NCBI RefSeq assembly: GCF_032854445.1
Contig: NC_088301.1
Coordinates: 498,001-558,000, forward strand
Direction of reading: 5' to 3'
Source of the DNA: Liolophura sinensis
Lineage: Eukaryota; Mollusca; Polyplacophora; Chitonida; Chitonidae
Length of the DNA: 60,000 nucleotides
The position numbers were made by a program, and so were the translations under genes. The notes under the pieces were generated by a model. It saw only the letters and a program-made list of their open reading frames with translations. It had not been told where the DNA came from and searched no databases. Of the stretch, positions 31,440 through 43,300 are shown one piece after another (the stretch's first letter is position 1; every line of letters begins with the position of its first letter).

Positions 31440-32545
31440 TCGAGACTGATGATATGGTGGGTGACATGGTGGGTGATATCATTGGTGATATGGTGATATA
31501 GTGGGTAATATGATTGGTGATACGGTGGGTGATATGGTGGGTGATATGGTGGGTGATATCATTGGTGATATGGTGAGTAATATGGTGATATGGTGGGTGA
31601 TATGGTGGATGATATCATTGGTGATATAGTGGGTAATATGGTGATATGGTGGGTAATATCATTGGTGATATGGTGATATAGTGAGTAATATGGTGATATG
31701 GTGGGTGATATCATTGGTGATATGGTGGGTAATATGGTGATATGGTGGGTAATATGGTGATATAGTGGGTGATATGGTGATATGGTGGGTAATATGGTGA
31801 TATGGTGGATAATATGATTGGTGATACTGTGGGTAGTATGGTGGGTGATATGTTGGGGGATATGGTGGGTGATATCATTGGTGATATGGTGATATAGTGG
31901 ATGATATGGTGATATGGATGGTGATACGGTGGGTAGTATGATGATATGGTGGGTCATAAGGTGATATGGTGGGTGATTTCATTGGTGATATGGTGATATG
32001 GTGGGTGATATGGTGGGTAATATGGTGGGTGATATGGTGGGTGATATGATGATATGTTTGGTCATATATTGGTGATATGTTGGGCGACATTGTGATATGG
32101 AGGGTGATATGGTAGGTAATCTGATTGGTGATACAGTGGGTAATATGGTGGGTGATATGGTGATATGGTGATATGGAAGGTGATATGGTGGGTGATAAGA
32201 TTGATGATGTGGTGGGTGATATGATTGATGATATAGTCGGTAATATAGTGGGTGATATGATGATATGATTGATGATGTGGTGGGGGTATGGTTAGTGATA
32301 TGATTTGTGATATGGTGAGTGATATGGGGATATAATGGGTGATATGGTGGGTGATATAACTGATGATATGATTGGTGATATGGCGATATTGTGGGTGATA
32401 TTTTGGGTGATATGGTAGGTGATATGGTGGGTGATATGGTGGGTGATATAATTGATGATATGATTGGTGATATGGTGATATTATAGGAGATATGGTGGGT
32501 GATATGGTGATATGGTGGGTGATATGGTGATATGGTGGGTGTCAT
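31440..32545. repeat. GATATGGTGG-type satellite, C-poor on the plus strand
   Basis: Irregular repeats of gatatggtgggt with blocks such as gatatcattggtgatatgg. C is almost absent from the plus strand for 1.1 kb. The 193- and 132-codon minus frames (HHIT repeats) are artefacts. Confidence 0.93.
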
Positions 32546-32577
32546 GGGTGTCATGATCACGCAATTTCAATTTCCTG

Positions 32578-33060
32578 CACTATACTTTCTCTGTGTAAAT
32601 CATGAACCACAGAAAGATTCTGTGTTAATCATGAAGCACAAACTGATCCTCTGTGTTAATCATAAACCACAGAAAGATTCTGTGTTAATCATGAAGCACA
32701 AACTGATCCTCTGTGTAAATCATAAACCACAAAATGACCTAAATCATGAGCCATAAAAAGATCCACTGTGTAAATCAAGAACCACAAACTGATCCTCTGT
32801 GTAAATCATGAGCCACAAAAAGATCGCCCGTGTAAATCATGAAAAACAAAAAGATCCCCTGTGTAAATCAAGAGCCACAAACTGTTCCCGTGTGTAAATC
32901 ATAAACCACAAAATGACCTAAATCATGTGCCATAAAAGATCCCCTGTGTAAATCATGAACTACAAGCTGATCCCCTGTGTAAATCATAAACCACGAAAAG
33001 ATTCCCTGTGTAAATCATGAACCACAAAAGTCTTCTGGGTTAAACATGTACCACAAGGTA
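32578..33060. repeat. About 31-bp minisatellite, about 15 copies
   Basis: Units of tgtgtaaatcatgaaccaca followed by aaaagatcc with many substitutions. It is older and less uniform than its neighbours. Confidence 0.9.
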
Positions 33061-33289
33061 ATGTGTGTAAAAGCTGAATCTCAGAGTGTTCTCTGGGTAA
33101 AAAAGGCTCAACGATGCTACCTTTTAGTGTCTCTTGTTTGTGATGCGATCTGTTTTAGACCTTATAGCTTGTCTTTTCCCTGTTCTCTTTCAGTCAGAAA
33201 ATAAATTTGTATGAACGCACAAAGATCGTTATAAGACGCATTTTAGTTTATCTGACTGGTTGGGGTTTAACGCCTTACGGAAGAATACA

Positions 33290-33542
33290 TCGTACGTTCA
33301 ACGGAATTCCGCTTTACCGGCAGAGGAAGAAGGACACAAGGAAACCAATGCCCTTTATGTCAGGCATTCCGGTTTAGGGGCAGAGCAAGAAGGACACAAG
33401 GAAACCAACGCCTTTTATGTCAGGCATTCCGGTTTAGGGGCAGAGCAAGAAGGACACAAGGAAACCAACGCCTTTTATGTCAGGCATTCCGGTTTAGGGG
33501 CAGAGCAAGGACACAAGGAAACCAACGCCTTTTATGCCAGGT
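33290..33542. repeat. 60-bp minisatellite, 4 copies
   Basis: Units contain caggcattccggtttagggg and agaaggacacaaggaaacca. The 60-bp period gives a 20-residue repeat (HSGLGAEQEGHKETNAFYVR) in a 128-codon plus frame starting at 33260. No domain was recognised and the frame has no supporting splice or promoter signal. Confidence 0.9.
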
Positions 33543-33559
33543 TTTTGATGTCTCCTGAC

Positions 33560-33690
33560 TTATACCGTGGAGACAACATTTTCACCGCGGAAGCAGGTTT
33601 ACACCGTCGAGAAAGTGTTTACACTGCGGAGAAAACGTTTACATAGCGGAGAAAACGTTTCCACCGTGAAGAAAAAGTTTTTCATTGGTT
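33560..33690. repeat. About 20-bp degenerate repeat
   Basis: Five or six units of gtttacaccgtcgagaaag type (also gtttacatagcggagaaaac), directly after the 60-bp array. Confidence 0.75.
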
Positions 33691-34214
33691 ATTGTTTATG
33701 GATTGTATATTCATCGATTTTGTCTATGTTGTTTTCCGTGTGTGCGTTAGCACGTTTTTGCTTTTACTTTGAATTCTTTGTTCTTTATAATCATTTTTTC
33801 TTAGTAAAATTAGAAATCATTATAAATCAGTATAGAAAATGTTTTGAATGTTAAATGGCACAAACACGCCACCTTAAGATGAGACACGGACTAAAAAAGA
33901 TAATGATTGTAAACTTATTCCAAACAGGCGTTTTTAGTTTTTATGTCGACTTATCTGAAGTATGTAGCATGGTTATGCTATAACAATGAATTAGCATTCT
34001 TAATATATACTGCACATCCACTCTTAAGTACTTCTGTCAGTATATTGTCTCAGAAGCAGAACCTGTTCTCTGTTCATCATTTACCTGGGATACCGTCATC
34101 AATGAGCTGAGGCAGTGTTCGTGTAAACTTCTGTTTGACATACTGTGACTAATAAGCTGAAGACGTGTTTGTGTAAACTTTCTACCTGAGATACTGTGAC
34201 TAATTTGCTGAAAC

Positions 34215-34725
34215 GGTGTGTGTAAACTTCTACCTGAAACGGTGTCTGAGTGCACTTCTAACTGAAACGGTGTCTGAGTGCACTTCTAACTGAAACGGTG
34301 TCTGAGTGCACTTCTAACTGAAACGGTGTCTGAGTGCTCTTCTGCCTGAAACGGTGTCTGAGTGCACTTCTAACTGAAACGGTGTCTGAGTGCACTTCTA
34401 ACTGAAACGGTGTCTGAGTGCACTTCTAACTGAAACGGTGTCTGAGTGCACTTCTAACTGAAACGGTGTCTGAGTGCACTTCTGTCTGAAACGGTGTCTG
34501 CACATCTGCCTGAAACGGTGTCTGAGTGCACATCTGCCTGAAACGGTGTCTGAGTGCACTTCTGCCTGAAACGGTGTCTGAGTGCACTTCTGCCTGAAAC
34601 GGTGTCTGAGTGCACTTCTGCCTGAAACGGTGCCTGAGTGCACTTCTGCCTGAAACGGTGTCTGAGTGCACTTCTGCCTGAAACGGTGTCTGGGTGCACT
34701 TCTGCCTGAAACGGTGTCTGTGTAA
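34215..34725. repeat. 28-bp minisatellite, about 18 copies
   Basis: Units of gaaacggtgtctgagtgcac followed by ttctaact or ttctgcct. The two subtypes form separate blocks. The open minus frames across it are artefacts. Confidence 0.95.
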
Positions 34726-35487
34726 ACTTGTATCTGAGAAGCTGAATGCGTCATGTATTCTGATGCTATTTTGACCGAACTTGGGGAATTTGGGAAATTC
34801 CAGAAAGCCGTGTATTTTAGGCTGTGTTTTCTCGGCATGGCCCTGGCATTTCACGCCTATTTCCCTATCTTTGCCGCCCCTCTTCCAGATCACAGGTTAA
34901 TGATATCATTTTGTATATCTAATCATTTGTAGCAAACGTCGATTAAGTACAATCAACGCCAAGTTTTATTATGGTGAACAATGTTGCACTGCTTGGTACT
35001 GCAAGACAGCGCTTGAATGTTTGCAAGATGGAACAGCTTAGCTGATGCTGTTACGGCCTGTTGATAGCTATGGAAAGCTGCAACAATGAAAAACTCGTAT
35101 CATAACTGCACATGCATGGTAAAAACCACACAGATTTTATGACTCGCCTGGTCAGATTTTGATGATTTAGATTTTTGATTAATCTATGGTGGTGAATAAA
35201 CACAAGAAATCAGAACACACACAAAGGCAGCAAATGGTTGATGTTATAGTTTTCTTGTTTGAAATTTGTGTTTGAAATTTTCGGCGAGATAAGCAAATAA
35301 CGCTGTGTGAGTATGTGCCTAAACACACCTGTACAATAGGCCCTACCTACCTCGTCTTTGTGTTATATAAAATACTGCAGGCTGTGATTCTAGTGTAACG
35401 TCTGCCTCTATGCGAAAGAAATACTCTTAAACAGGCCTTGTGACATGCCTTCGTGGCGACATGGGAAAGATTCGTGGGCGGAAGAAA
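34726..35487. other. Intergenic, nothing recognised
   Basis: AT-rich single-copy sequence without exon-like segments. Confidence 0.4.
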
Positions 35488-35640
35488 ATAGAGTGAGTTA
35501 GTTAGTGCTTGGGGTTTTAACCTCCTATTTAACCATTTTTCAGTCATATGACGACGGAGGAATCCTTAGAATGCATGTAATGTGCCTCCTTGTTGCAGGA
35601 CGGATTTCCACCGCTCTTTTCTCTGGTGCTAATTGACAGA
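35488..35640 (+). mobile_element. Dispersed element, 5' half only
   Basis: Matches the first 150 bases of the copy at 35888: gtgcttggggttttaacctc, tttttcagtcatatgacgac, tgcctccttgttgcaggacg, ccaccgctctttt. It stops where the full copy continues, so it is truncated. Confidence 0.78.
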
Positions 35641-35887
35641 GATAACGAAATAAATCACGGTACAATAACGGTCCTCAATACAATGCATTTCGTCATCCGA
35701 AAATTTGGTTTATACCTAGTCAAACAATCGAAGACCAATTGGAAAATAAATCTGTTCAAAACAATAAAGAAATTTATTGCACACTTGTGACACCGGAGAA
35801 AACATACGTTTTGCGAATAAAACAGTGGTCCAGTCAAAGTTATCTTCTAGAGTTATTTCCCCTGGTATACTCACGCCATAATCTTCG

Positions 35888-36180
35888 AGTGAGTGAGTGC
35901 TTGGGGTTTAACGTCGTGCTCAACAATTTTTCAGTCATATGGCGACGAAGGAATCCTTAGGGTGTTTGTAATGTACCTCCTTGTTGCAGGACAGATTTCC
36001 ACCGCTCTTTTATCTCGTGCTGCTTCACTGAGACGACTTACCGAAGACAAGTAAGCCGCCCCGCCCGAGTCATTATACTGATACGGGTCAACCAGTCGTT
36101 GCACTATCCCCTTCATGCTGAATCCCAAGTGAGGAAGTTACAACTTCCTCTTTTAAAGTCTTAGGTGTGACACGACCCAA
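35888..36180 (+). mobile_element. Dispersed short element, full copy
   Basis: About 293 bp, from gtgagtgagtgcttggggtt to ttttaaagtcttaggtgtga. It is matched over its length by 3679-3972 (opposite strand) and in part by 35488-35640. There is no A-rich tail or obvious tRNA head. A short frame shared by both full copies (KEEV.TSSLGIQHEGDS) reflects sequence identity, not a gene. Confidence 0.78.
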
Positions 36181-37308
36181 GATATACTCTTCGAAGACGC
36201 GATCTGATTGGTCCAGGGTTAGTATTCTTAACTGTAGCATCTGGCCAGCGTGAGTTTTGAAAACGGGTCCGTTACATTTAAAACGCACTACAGTCGTCCA
36301 TATAAGCTATACAAAAGGCATGCGTTAACACAAGCTTAATCAGTGTTCACTGTCAATAGCATTATACTGGTTTATATAGTACAGGTGATGTGTGCAAAGA
36401 TAGCGCACTTTTCCATGAAAGCATGACACTTGGCAGAATTGTAGATTATGTCCTTCTGGAAACTTTCAGATGTAGAGCCATCGCAAATATGTTCTCTATG
36501 TCCACCACGGTGGCCATTTTATTTCACCCATTGTCCAAAAAGACATTTTCTTAAATAACTTGGCAACTGAGCATGCTGTGCTGACAAGTGTGACATCTTT
36601 ACTGGTATTGTGATGGTCCTACTGTACGTTGGTACAATCTGAACAGCACCAGGCGTACATTATATTACTATTTGTATATCCCACGATGACCCCCAAAAGT
36701 GTTTGTTTTTATGTGCGTGAAGCAAAGGAAGGGCTGTTTCACAGGTGTATACTCCTCCCGATTGTATATCCATCTTCTGTCTTGTATATCCATCTGCTGT
36801 CTTGTATATCCATCTGCTGTCTTGTATATCCATCTGCTGTCCAGCAGTGGTTTTTTTTCTAATGTTGAATCTCAATACACTGGTTGATTTCTATCAACGT
36901 CACAGGTTATTACTGCAAAAATTAGTATGTCAAGGTTATTCCTTTAAACGCTTTCACTCCAATTTTCTTAAGTTTTACAGTGAGTATAATTGTCTTGTAA
37001 ATAAATTTGGACAGAGCGCCCAGAATCTCTGGCGCTCTGCTTCATGATTGTGTCCAATTCTGCTTAGACTGGGACTAGAGGTCGGATAGTCATCGTGTTT
37101 AATTAGATCGCCACGTTGGATATATGAACAGTTGCAATCAAAGCGTAACTGAGATACATATATTGTTATAGACAGCCGCTATTCTAGCACGGTACACAGT
37201 ATGAATTTCTGATTTCACTCAGTCGCCCAGAACATACCTTGCGTCTTTCCAACATCATTGAAAACTGCTGACTGCTTCTCTTTGCTTCTGTCCTATTTTC
37301 GTATTTTA
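36181..37308. other. Intergenic with a small repeat
   Basis: Contains a 20-bp repeat (tgtatatccatctgctgtct, 4 copies, 36764-36842). Nothing else was recognised. Confidence 0.5.
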
Positions 37309-37832
37309 TATACTTTCTTTGTTCTTTGGTGGTCTGTTTTATACCTCGTTTTGCGAACAGGCCTAGCTATTATTGATCGGGAACGTCCTTGATGGTTAAC
37401 GGCTGGTTGACGAATGTTTGTTTTGACGCATAGATTGGACAAGGAATTCGTAGATTCGAGACATTTTACTGCTTGTAGAGTCAGGGTGACAATAAGCGCA
37501 TGGTGACGCTGCCTTGGCTCTCTGGTTTCCTCATGGCTCTCTGGTTTTCTCGGGGCACTATGGTTTCCTCGGGGCTCTCTGGTTTCCTCCACCCATGACA
37601 CTGACCACCATCGTATGAGTGAAAATGTTTTCAGTATTGCGTTAGACGACAACGAACAGATCAAACAATAATCTGGAAAACTATGCCGTGCAAGAAATAC
37701 AAAGGACTTTATATATTTTCTTAGTTCTTTGCGTATAAGTCGTTTTGGAATTGGTCTTGCGATTAGTGACCTGGAACGTTCTTATTGGTTGACGGCTGAT
37801 AAACGAATGTCTGTTTCGACGCATAGCTACGA
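37309..37832. repeat. Diverged direct duplication of about 130 bp
   Basis: 37309-37440 and 37708-37832 share ttatatactttctttgttct / ttatatattttcttagttct, ggaacgtccttgatggttaa / ggaacgttcttattggttga and gacgaatgtttgttttgacg / aacgaatgtctgtttcgacg. The 270 bases between are single-copy. Confidence 0.75.
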
Positions 37833-37912
37833 CTGGTTTTCGGCGACCGGAAAAAAACTGCAGCCGTGTCCTTAGGAAGGTGGCATTTATTTTATTGACA
37901 CTCTCGCGATTC

Positions 37913-38552
37913 TGTTGATCTGTGATTACAAGCCGTTCTCTTTCATGTATGGCTTTCACGTGATGCCCACTGTTGATCTGTGATTACAAGCCGTTCTCTT
38001 TTATGTATGGCCTTCACGTGATGGCCACTGTTGATCTGTGATTACAAGCTGTTCTCTTTCATGTATGGCTTTCACGTGATGGCCACTGTTGATCTGTGAT
38101 TACAAGCTGTTCTCTTTCAGGTAGGGCTTTCACATGATGCCCACTGTTGATCTGTGATTACAAGCTGTTCTCTTTCATGTATGGCTTTCACGTGATGGCC
38201 ACTGTTGATGGGTGATTACAAGCTGTTCTCTTTCATGTATGGCTTTCACGTGATGCCCACTGTTGATCTGTGATTACAAGCTGTTCTCTTTCAGGTAGGG
38301 CTTTCACATGATGCCCACTGTTGATCTGTGATTACAAGCTGTTCTCTATCATGTGTGGCTTTCACGTGATGCCCACTGTTGATTTGTGATTACAAGCTCT
38401 TCTCTTTCATGTATGGCTTTCACATGATGCCCACTGTTGATCTGTGATTACAAGCCGTTCTCTTTCATGTGTGGCTTTCACGTGATGGCCACTGTTGATC
38501 TGTGATTACAAGCTGTTCTCTTTCATGTATGGCTTTCACGTGATGCCCACTG
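37913..38552. repeat. 58-bp minisatellite, 11 copies
   Basis: Units of gttgatctgtgattacaagc, tgttctctttcatgtatggc, tttcacgtgatgcccact. Copies are about 95% alike by eye. Confidence 0.96.
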
Positions 38553-40185
38553 GGATGGCCCTTGGAAGTTGGCTCTTAACATATTTACTACAGGCATCCT
38601 TCAAAACAATTTTTTTCGAAGACGTACTTTGTCATGAATGTGTTGATGGGTGTTTATGCCTCTCTAGTACGTAAATGTAACTGGAAAAAAATCGCGAAGA
38701 CTGTCATCTGTGTCTGACAGTCAATATAGAGCCTCGGACACAAACCACAGTCGTCCTTCACAGACTTGACATGCAGTTTTGCCTGCAAGGGGGAACAGGG
38801 AGATTTTATGAAACTTCGTTGGATCAGAAATTGGCCACTTAAAATACAATCTGTCACTTCCTAACGTTGGTTTTATCTTAATTCTGTCAACGTTTTTCTT
38901 CGTCTAACATCTAACACAGCTTGGCAAGCCATTTATTTCGTGTATAGTTTAAACAGGTTCTTATTTTCCTTTGTCAGTGTTTTGCCCATGTTCTCCATGA
39001 CGTACCTAATGGTAAGGTGGTGTTTATACTTTCATACTACTTAGGATTATCTTTTTGTAGAACTTGGTTACCTCATATTTCGAGATCATGTTAAGCTAAG
39101 GGCACCTCCAGCACTGGTGTCATCACTACGTGCACACCAGAAATGTCATCTAAATAGACCATACCAGAATAGAAACTGGACATGTCGTCATTCCTCATTT
39201 CCTACGAGGCTTTAAACCTAGCTTCTATGCTTTATTGAATGCTGCTCGATGCGAATACTGTTGGAAGTTGTTTGATGCAGGTGTCTGGAATGAGTGATAT
39301 TAGGGTTCTGTGATGTTGCTTAGGTTTCAACTCGATCTACTCCCCATCAGCTCTCTAGTATTTGTATTGCTTAACGTGATTAACAACGACCTGTTCCCCT
39401 GGATCCAGATCTGTGAACTGGTAGCTATGTGACACTTACAATCTGGAACTTCATGTCATAGTATGGTTATAGTTTTCCTGAGAAAACTTGAAAATATATA
39501 AACAAAAACAGAAACAAGGCATTGAAAGGGGCTCACAAGTATGGGTTTTATAGTTAGCAACAGAGTACCAGCCACTAGCTCAACGATATTGGTCACCATT
39601 AACACACATTTAGCAGAATTTTACCATGCCACAAACTCACCACTAGTACGCTTGTAGCTGTCCTCTATCCAGTGGTTTGCCTTATTCTGAATGAACTCGA
39701 TCTAGATGTGATCTCGCGACCTCATTGGTCAACGGCTTGCCCTGTATAGCGAGGGTGTCGTTGTAGGTGAAATTTCTGAGTTACATACTGTATTGACTGT
39801 TTGATATAAACTGTGTACAAATTTAACTTCAGTCTGTCTAGTGTGGCTTACTTTAAACAAAGAAAAACGTGTAAAATAAGAGTATTATATAGATTGTTTG
39901 CTTAACACAGAATTTGGTAGTACTGTCTCTACAGTGGTCTAAAAATAACTGCGGTGAAGGGGATATTTCATATTATTCGAGGCACGAATTAGACCGATCT
40001 GTTGGATATAGACATTTCAACTGAACTTAACCTATTGAAGCCGTACAAAAGGCATAGAGCTTTTTCTCAGGTTGAACCGCATGTTCATACGTAAACCTAG
40101 TCAAACTTCATTCCCTACAACTTTTCTCATTCCTTCTCACCTAAGATTGTCGTGAACAGGAACCTGAACTCATATCATCAACAGG
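38553..40185. other. 5' flank of the SLC22 gene
   Basis: Single-copy and AT-rich. No TATA box could be fixed near exon 1a. The promoter of the first isoform presumably lies here. Confidence 0.35.
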
Positions 40186-40328
40186 ATGATATTTGAAGAC
40201 ATTTTACTGTACCTGGGACAGTTTGGAACGTACCAGAAGCGACTTTTTTTCATCTTGTGCATTACATCCTTGACTGGAGCTTTCCATGCCCTTATCACTG
40301 TGTTTGTTATCGCTCTGCCTGATTACAT
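40186..40328 (+). CDS. SLC22 alternative first exon 1a
   Basis: 143 bp from ATG to the GTAAGT donor, ending in phase 2. It reads MIFEDILLYLGQFGTYQKR then LFFILCITSLTGAFHALITV and FVIALPDY. The opening (acidic, DILxxLGxFGxYQKR) and TM1 followed by ALPD are the SLC22 N-terminus. Unlike the other three, its last bases are AT, so joining exon 2 gives Met instead of Arg (PDYMC against PDHRC). The start is preceded by catatcatcaacagg. Confidence 0.92.
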
Positions 40329-43300
40329 GTAAGTTATCATAGCTCTTTAAGCTGGCTTTTGTTGTCGTTGTTCTCCCTCTTTCTGTCCTGCTAAAATGAA
40401 CCACCTGCATTGAATTCTGGGGCATTCTATGCACACCCTCCTCCTCCCCGTCCCTCCCCCCCCCCGTTGCTCTTATGGTGAGTTGTTGCAAGCCACACAG
40501 TGGTACCTGCAAACTTAAGTAACCTCACAAACTTGTTCACCGCTTTCAACGTTAATCAACAACATTAGACTTAACCAACATGCAGTGCGCACCATGGAAC
40601 TGTCAGACAATTGCGTAACAGCGACGAAGTACTCTGTACTGTAGGATTATTCTGACTGGACAAAATTAGTCAAGTTGGTCACATGACTAATGAAAATGCA
40701 AAAGTAGCTTGGCTGGCTACGTGTAAAGATAGACATAACGCATAACGTGCTTGCCAGTCTGCATTTCAGAAACACTGCTTTCTCTGAAAGTCCAGGTTAT
40801 CAACTTATTTCTCCTGACTTCGTCGTTCACAGAGAAAAACCTTGTCTGACACACATAAAGCGTCCAGCGTTCTCACTTCACGTGATATATGCGACCAGAT
40901 ACAAACTATCACACAATCACCACTGTTTACATTTAACGCGCTTTGTCATTCTCTTTTCTCTATTATGCATGTTAATATATGTATATCGGCTGAATGCCCA
41001 CTTCACTGGAAATCCTATTCACGACGTCACGCAGAGAGCTGCCATATTTATAGTCCCGTGGGAGGTGGAAAAGTGGTTCCAGTTATTCTGCCGAGAAAGC
41101 GGTCCTGTGTCTCCATTATGTTAACCCTATATACCAAGGGTATATAAGAACTCGTAAAGCGAAGATTAAGAACTTACTAGACTGGAGTCTTGTATTTAAT
41201 TTTTTTTTCTTTTTGTTGCACTTTTTCTATGCTATTTTTCTTGGTTCATTGCCGTATTGGTTGAATAAATGAGCTAATATACAGCGTCCACCTTTTGGAG
41301 CAGGTTATACACTTTAGCAAGTTTAACGCTTTATTGCGACTTTGGCAGAGTAGATTATACATTCCTCTATAGCCAGCACTACAGTACTGGAATAGTCCTA
41401 CCCCTGGTGTACACATTCATTTAGGTTACGATACAGCATAAAATAGTTCCACTGAGCGTATTTACAGATAATTCAGCTACTTCAGCTTTGGGATATTTAA
41501 TCTTCATAGTAGACCTATGTGATGCCAATTTTATAACTAGCTAACTGATTTTAGGGGAGTTCCTTTCCTTTTTCTTCGACTTTCTCTGTGATTTTAAACG
41601 TTTCAACTTTTCAAATCACTTGGAAAAGCGACTCTTTGCGATCGTCTTGTGATGTATTGCATCAACTTTCTCCACATCAGATTGGGTGACATTATCAGTA
41701 GACTGTGTGTGAGTCGATCAGGTACAAATACCGACGGTATTCGGTTAACATGCGTACATTTAATTACTACAAAGAATGAACACATTTTTGACATACCAAT
41801 GGGACAGTTTTTTCTGCGGTCAAAAGTTTATTTTTGAATAAGAATTGGTGAACACAATTGTAGTTTGAAATATTTTCTTGATACTTTCATCACGTTTCCG
41901 TCCCTTTTCCCGTTTTTTTAAAAACCTTTCTGTACCATCTTACATTTTTTATTCGTATTATCTGCGTCCTCCAAACCCAACAACTCAGGCGCTTCCACAG
42001 GCGACATGGTTCGCGTATGTTATACAACTGTTGATAGTTTCATTTCGTTTCTGTTCTCTTTCCCTCCGACAGACGATATGGTTCGTAAATACCTCCGTAT
42101 TAAACTGCTTTCATATGTAATGCTGCAAAAATGTATCGGATTAAATATTTCTTGTCCTTATTTTCTTATTCAGTATATATTGTCGCCTTTTCTATGCAAA
42201 CCATATAACTCTAAACGCCTATAGCTCCACATGGACCTATAGGTTACAAATTGTGCTGTTGTACCTACGGCTCGCATTATAACATCTATTCACGAAGTGT
42301 TTCGGAGGTCCACAGGTCTTGGGGATTTCATTTTGGAAAGTGTTTGCCCAGGTCAAACTTTGGCGGTACGATTTCAATAAGGGTCCTAAAATTTGCAGTG
42401 GGATAAATATTTACAAGCTTTTAGACAGTTAATGTATTCCAGGCACACACTTTCACACCTTCAGTTTGGTTGAATGACGTGGAAGGTGAAACCGCGTGTA
42501 GTCTATCTATATCTGCCTGAGTAGTCGGTGATAAGTCCGACTACGCTGCCACATCCGTAGTGGTTGATCCACCTCCCCCCCCCCCCCCCTTTCTGACCTG
42601 ACGAATTGTTACGTTCACTTCAAGTAAACGGCTTGAACCACGGCTCTCGTCAGTATCTACCTGTGCGTGTATAGCTAATCATCAACATGAAATTCGATGA
42701 AATATTACCGTATATCGGAGAGTTTGGCCCGTACCAGAAGCGCCTATACGTCACCGTGTGTATACCGGCCATCACCGCGGCCTTCCATGCCCTTATGACG
42801 GTGTTCGTTGTTGCTTTACCGGATCACAGGTAAGCTTCAGTATCTGTCTATCACCTGTTGTTTTACCGGACCACAGGTGACTTACTGGGATCATACATTG
42901 TTGTACAGAGTAAGTGTCACATGGTGTAGCAGGCAGCCGGTGTAGCTAAGAGTAGTCATACCCTAGAGTTCATTGTCGGAACAAAAGGCTATTGTTTCTA
43001 TCCATGCATAGTTGTACAAGCCAACTTAATACATATAAACGCCATGATCCGTGTTCAAGGATGTTTGTTCGCTCTGCCTGCTGTTGTACTTTACAACTAA
43101 CGGGAAACACTCATCTTCATCAAATGGTGAGGTAGTATCTAACAGGCACTATGATTATTTCCGATAGCTAGCCCCGAGAATGGTACGGAATAAACTGTCG
43201 GAAAGCATACTTCTGTGTATATATACATGACGAACTCATCTGACTTGATTTATCTCACTCGTTCCACTGGATCCTCATGCTGTTATCAAAGCATTTAATC

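Noticed and set aside
31979-32560. His/Thr/Ile-rich 193-codon minus frame (metal-binding-like protein)
   Set aside because: The HHIT repeats come from the gatatggtgggt satellite, and neighbouring frames are equally open.
40747-41124. 125-codon plus frame between SLC22 first exons
   Set aside because: No family resemblance, no splice or promoter signal, and an overlapping second frame of similar length.
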